Source: Apteryx mantelli
Lineage: Eukaryota; Chordata; Aves; Apterygiformes; Apterygidae
Direction of reading: 5' to 3'
Assembly: GCF_036417845.1 (NCBI RefSeq)
Contig: NC_089978.1
Location: 36,386,682-36,450,681 of the forward strand
DNA length: 64,000 nt
Under the pieces are notes generated by a model. That model was given only the letters and a program-made list of their open reading frames with translations, did no database searches and had not been told where the DNA came from. Within the stretch, counting starts at the first letter, position 1. Each line of letters begins with the position of its first letter. This document shows positions 62,120 through 64,000 of the stretch, piece after piece. The position numbers were made by a program, and so were the translations under genes.

Positions 62120-64000
62120 TGTATGTTTGTGTTTGTGCTGTTCCCTGCGTGCATGGTGTGGATGTCCTGTGTGTGCACGCGTGTGGCCATGTGTACGTGT
62201 GTATTCTTTGAAGGTGGGAAATAAATAGTACAGGGCGCCTTTAGTGCTAATATTGTCAAACACAGAACAAAGTGTCCTTTGTGAGGCTGGAAGCAGGTTA
62301 AAAAAATATCAGGAGAAACTAACTTTCAAAAGAGCCTGAAACTGGGCAGTTTGGGCTGTGCTTTGTGTTCTCTTGCCCTTCTTGCTCAGTGGCCCAGCTT
62401 CGGTGACACCAGCAGGCAACGGCACTGAAGGGGCAGGCTGTTAAAGTGGGGAGATGTGAGGGACCAGCGCTGGTGCACTGCTGCATGTGGGGCCCCATTT
62501 CATTCCTGAGCAGGGCCTGAGTTAACTGGCTCTGCAAGTATGCATCTTGGTTTGTGTTTCTCTGTCCCACTCTTCTCCTTTCTGCTTATCTAACAGGTCT
62601 ATGTCTGTGGTGTTGTGTGAAGTGATGCACATCTGCAGTAGCCTCTCTTCCTGTGTTCCTAAGGGTAGGATTGTACCTCCTGAAATGTTTGAAAAAGCTT
62701 TCAAAATACATTACACACCATATTATGTGAGTCCAGATCTGGAAATTCAAGCTGGCCACACAGGTCCTTCTGACACCCCAAGGCCGAGAGGAAGTTGTTG
62801 ATGTTTGTTGAGGTTTTGTGTTTTGCACCATGTTTGTACCCAAATCATCTGCTTTGGTGCTTCTGGTCGATGGCTCAATCAGGAGGAATTTAATTTCCAT
62901 GCAGGCATAACTTTCCCCTGGCTTTATTGTTCTTATTTGCCCATCTTGCTCTGGCCACACAAAAGACAGGAAGATGGATAAAGTATGTGCTGTTGTTGCC
63001 GGTGGTATTAAAAGACCTGTGAGGAGCTTGCTTAGTTCATCCTTCTTGCTTTCTTGTGGTTAAACCCATCTCTATATTTGAGGCTAGAGCAGAGGTTTCT
63101 CCCTGGTGGGACTGGGAGCTCTCACTAACACATTCGCTGCTGCCGGAGGGACCTTGGTAGCACAAGACTGCAGCAGTATTGATGAACCTGCCTGGGGCTG
63201 ATCTCTGCCACTGAGGCCAGCCAACAGCTGGGCTGCCCATGTCCACACTATTAAATTCCTCACTGTCTGACACAGGGGACTGCACACCCTCTAATGCAAT
63301 GTCTTAAACTTTCTGGGCTCTTGGCAGCAGAGGCCGGGCATGAATCCAGGACTGCTCTTCCCATGGAGGCTCATAGGAGCTCTGTGTGACCCAAGAGGCA
63401 GATCTGGCCCCTGCAGTTGGTGTCCTACACTTAGCTCTCCTCTGCACCCTGCTCCAAAAATGCAAAAATCTTTGTCATTTCTTATTTTGTCAAAGCCTGT
63501 CACTGACATGACCAGTAGATTATAAAATGTTACCGAACAATGCAAAATCAAAGAAAACTCAGGTCCTGATGGCCACCTTGCTGCCATATGGTTAGTGAAC
63601 AAATCCTAGAGACACAAATTTTCTTTTCTTAAACCCAAATTCATCCTTCCTGTCAATTCCTGTCATTAACAATCAGATCTTAAACAAAAATTAACGGGCA
63701 TAGATGCCACTGAAAATAACCAAAATCACAGCTCATTAAATCAAAAGTGAAGCATACTGTGCAACTTTCTAAACTAGGGCATATTCTAGCCTTCTCTTGA
63801 ATGACATCCTGTTGTAGGTTGGGTTTAATAATAAGATTATGATCCTCTTCATTAGCAGAGTATTTTGTTACACCGAAGTCTTGTGAATGGATATGTCTAC
63901 CTTGGCAAAATGTGAGAAACCCAGCCTTTCATCTCAAACCTTCATTTAGCATCTCTGCTTTAAAAAGACAAGATTTATTTTAAGGCCCCTATGTTCATCT
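62120..64000. other. Upstream flank of CNMD
   Basis: About 1.9 kb to the window edge with no recognised exon, RNA gene or intact mobile element. In amniotes PCDH8 usually lies beyond CNMD, but I see no part of it here. Confidence 0.7.

Noticed and set aside
62547-62801. Plus-strand 84-codon frame upstream of CNMD
   Set aside because: No family recognised, no splice or promoter context, and length expected by chance.

Overview
This window is vertebrate nuclear DNA: long introns with GT/AG borders, CpG islands at two gene starts, AATAAA sites after stop codons, and no operons or bacterial-style gene packing. Truncated CR1 LINE 3' ends, modest repeat load and compact genes point to a sauropsid, most likely a bird. 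I cannot name the species.

Three known genes account for the coding content. (1) The left end is the plus-strand 3' end of ELF1, an ETS transcription factor. Positions 1-7857 read as its last intron, 7858-8476 is the terminal coding exon, and a 3' UTR of about 1.1 kb follows. (2) SUGT1, the SGT1 co-chaperone of HSP90, is complete on the plus strand at 12142-41156. I traced 13 coding exons whose phases join without a break into 331 residues (TPR, CS and SGS domains). Its start lies in a CpG island at about 11360-12560. (3) CNMD (LECT1, chondromodulin) is complete on the minus strand at 61696-47900. Its 7 coding exons join in phase into 346 residues: transmembrane segment, BRICHOS domain, RERR furin site and an eight-cysteine C-terminal domain. 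It starts in a second, extremely GC-rich island at about 61080-61960.

ELF1 and SUGT1 are in tandem with about 2.5 kb between them. SUGT1 and CNMD are convergent with about 6 kb between their stop codons. The rest is intronic or intergenic DNA holding CR1 fragments (minus strand near 20.2-20.6 kb; plus strand near 33.3-33.8 and 58.7-58.9 kb), simple repeats, homopolymer runs, a perfect 26-bp palindrome, a 25-bp tandem duplication and a Z-DNA-prone tract upstream of CNMD.

The three genes do not form a pathway; they are neighbours by synteny. I found no sign of a new multi-gene system. The more interesting points are local: overlapping upstream ORFs at the SUGT1 start, a 20-nt SUGT1 microexon, very small GC-rich first introns with tandem repeats in both SUGT1 and CNMD, a GGGGCC-type repeat next to the CNMD start, and an acidic linker in mature chondromodulin.
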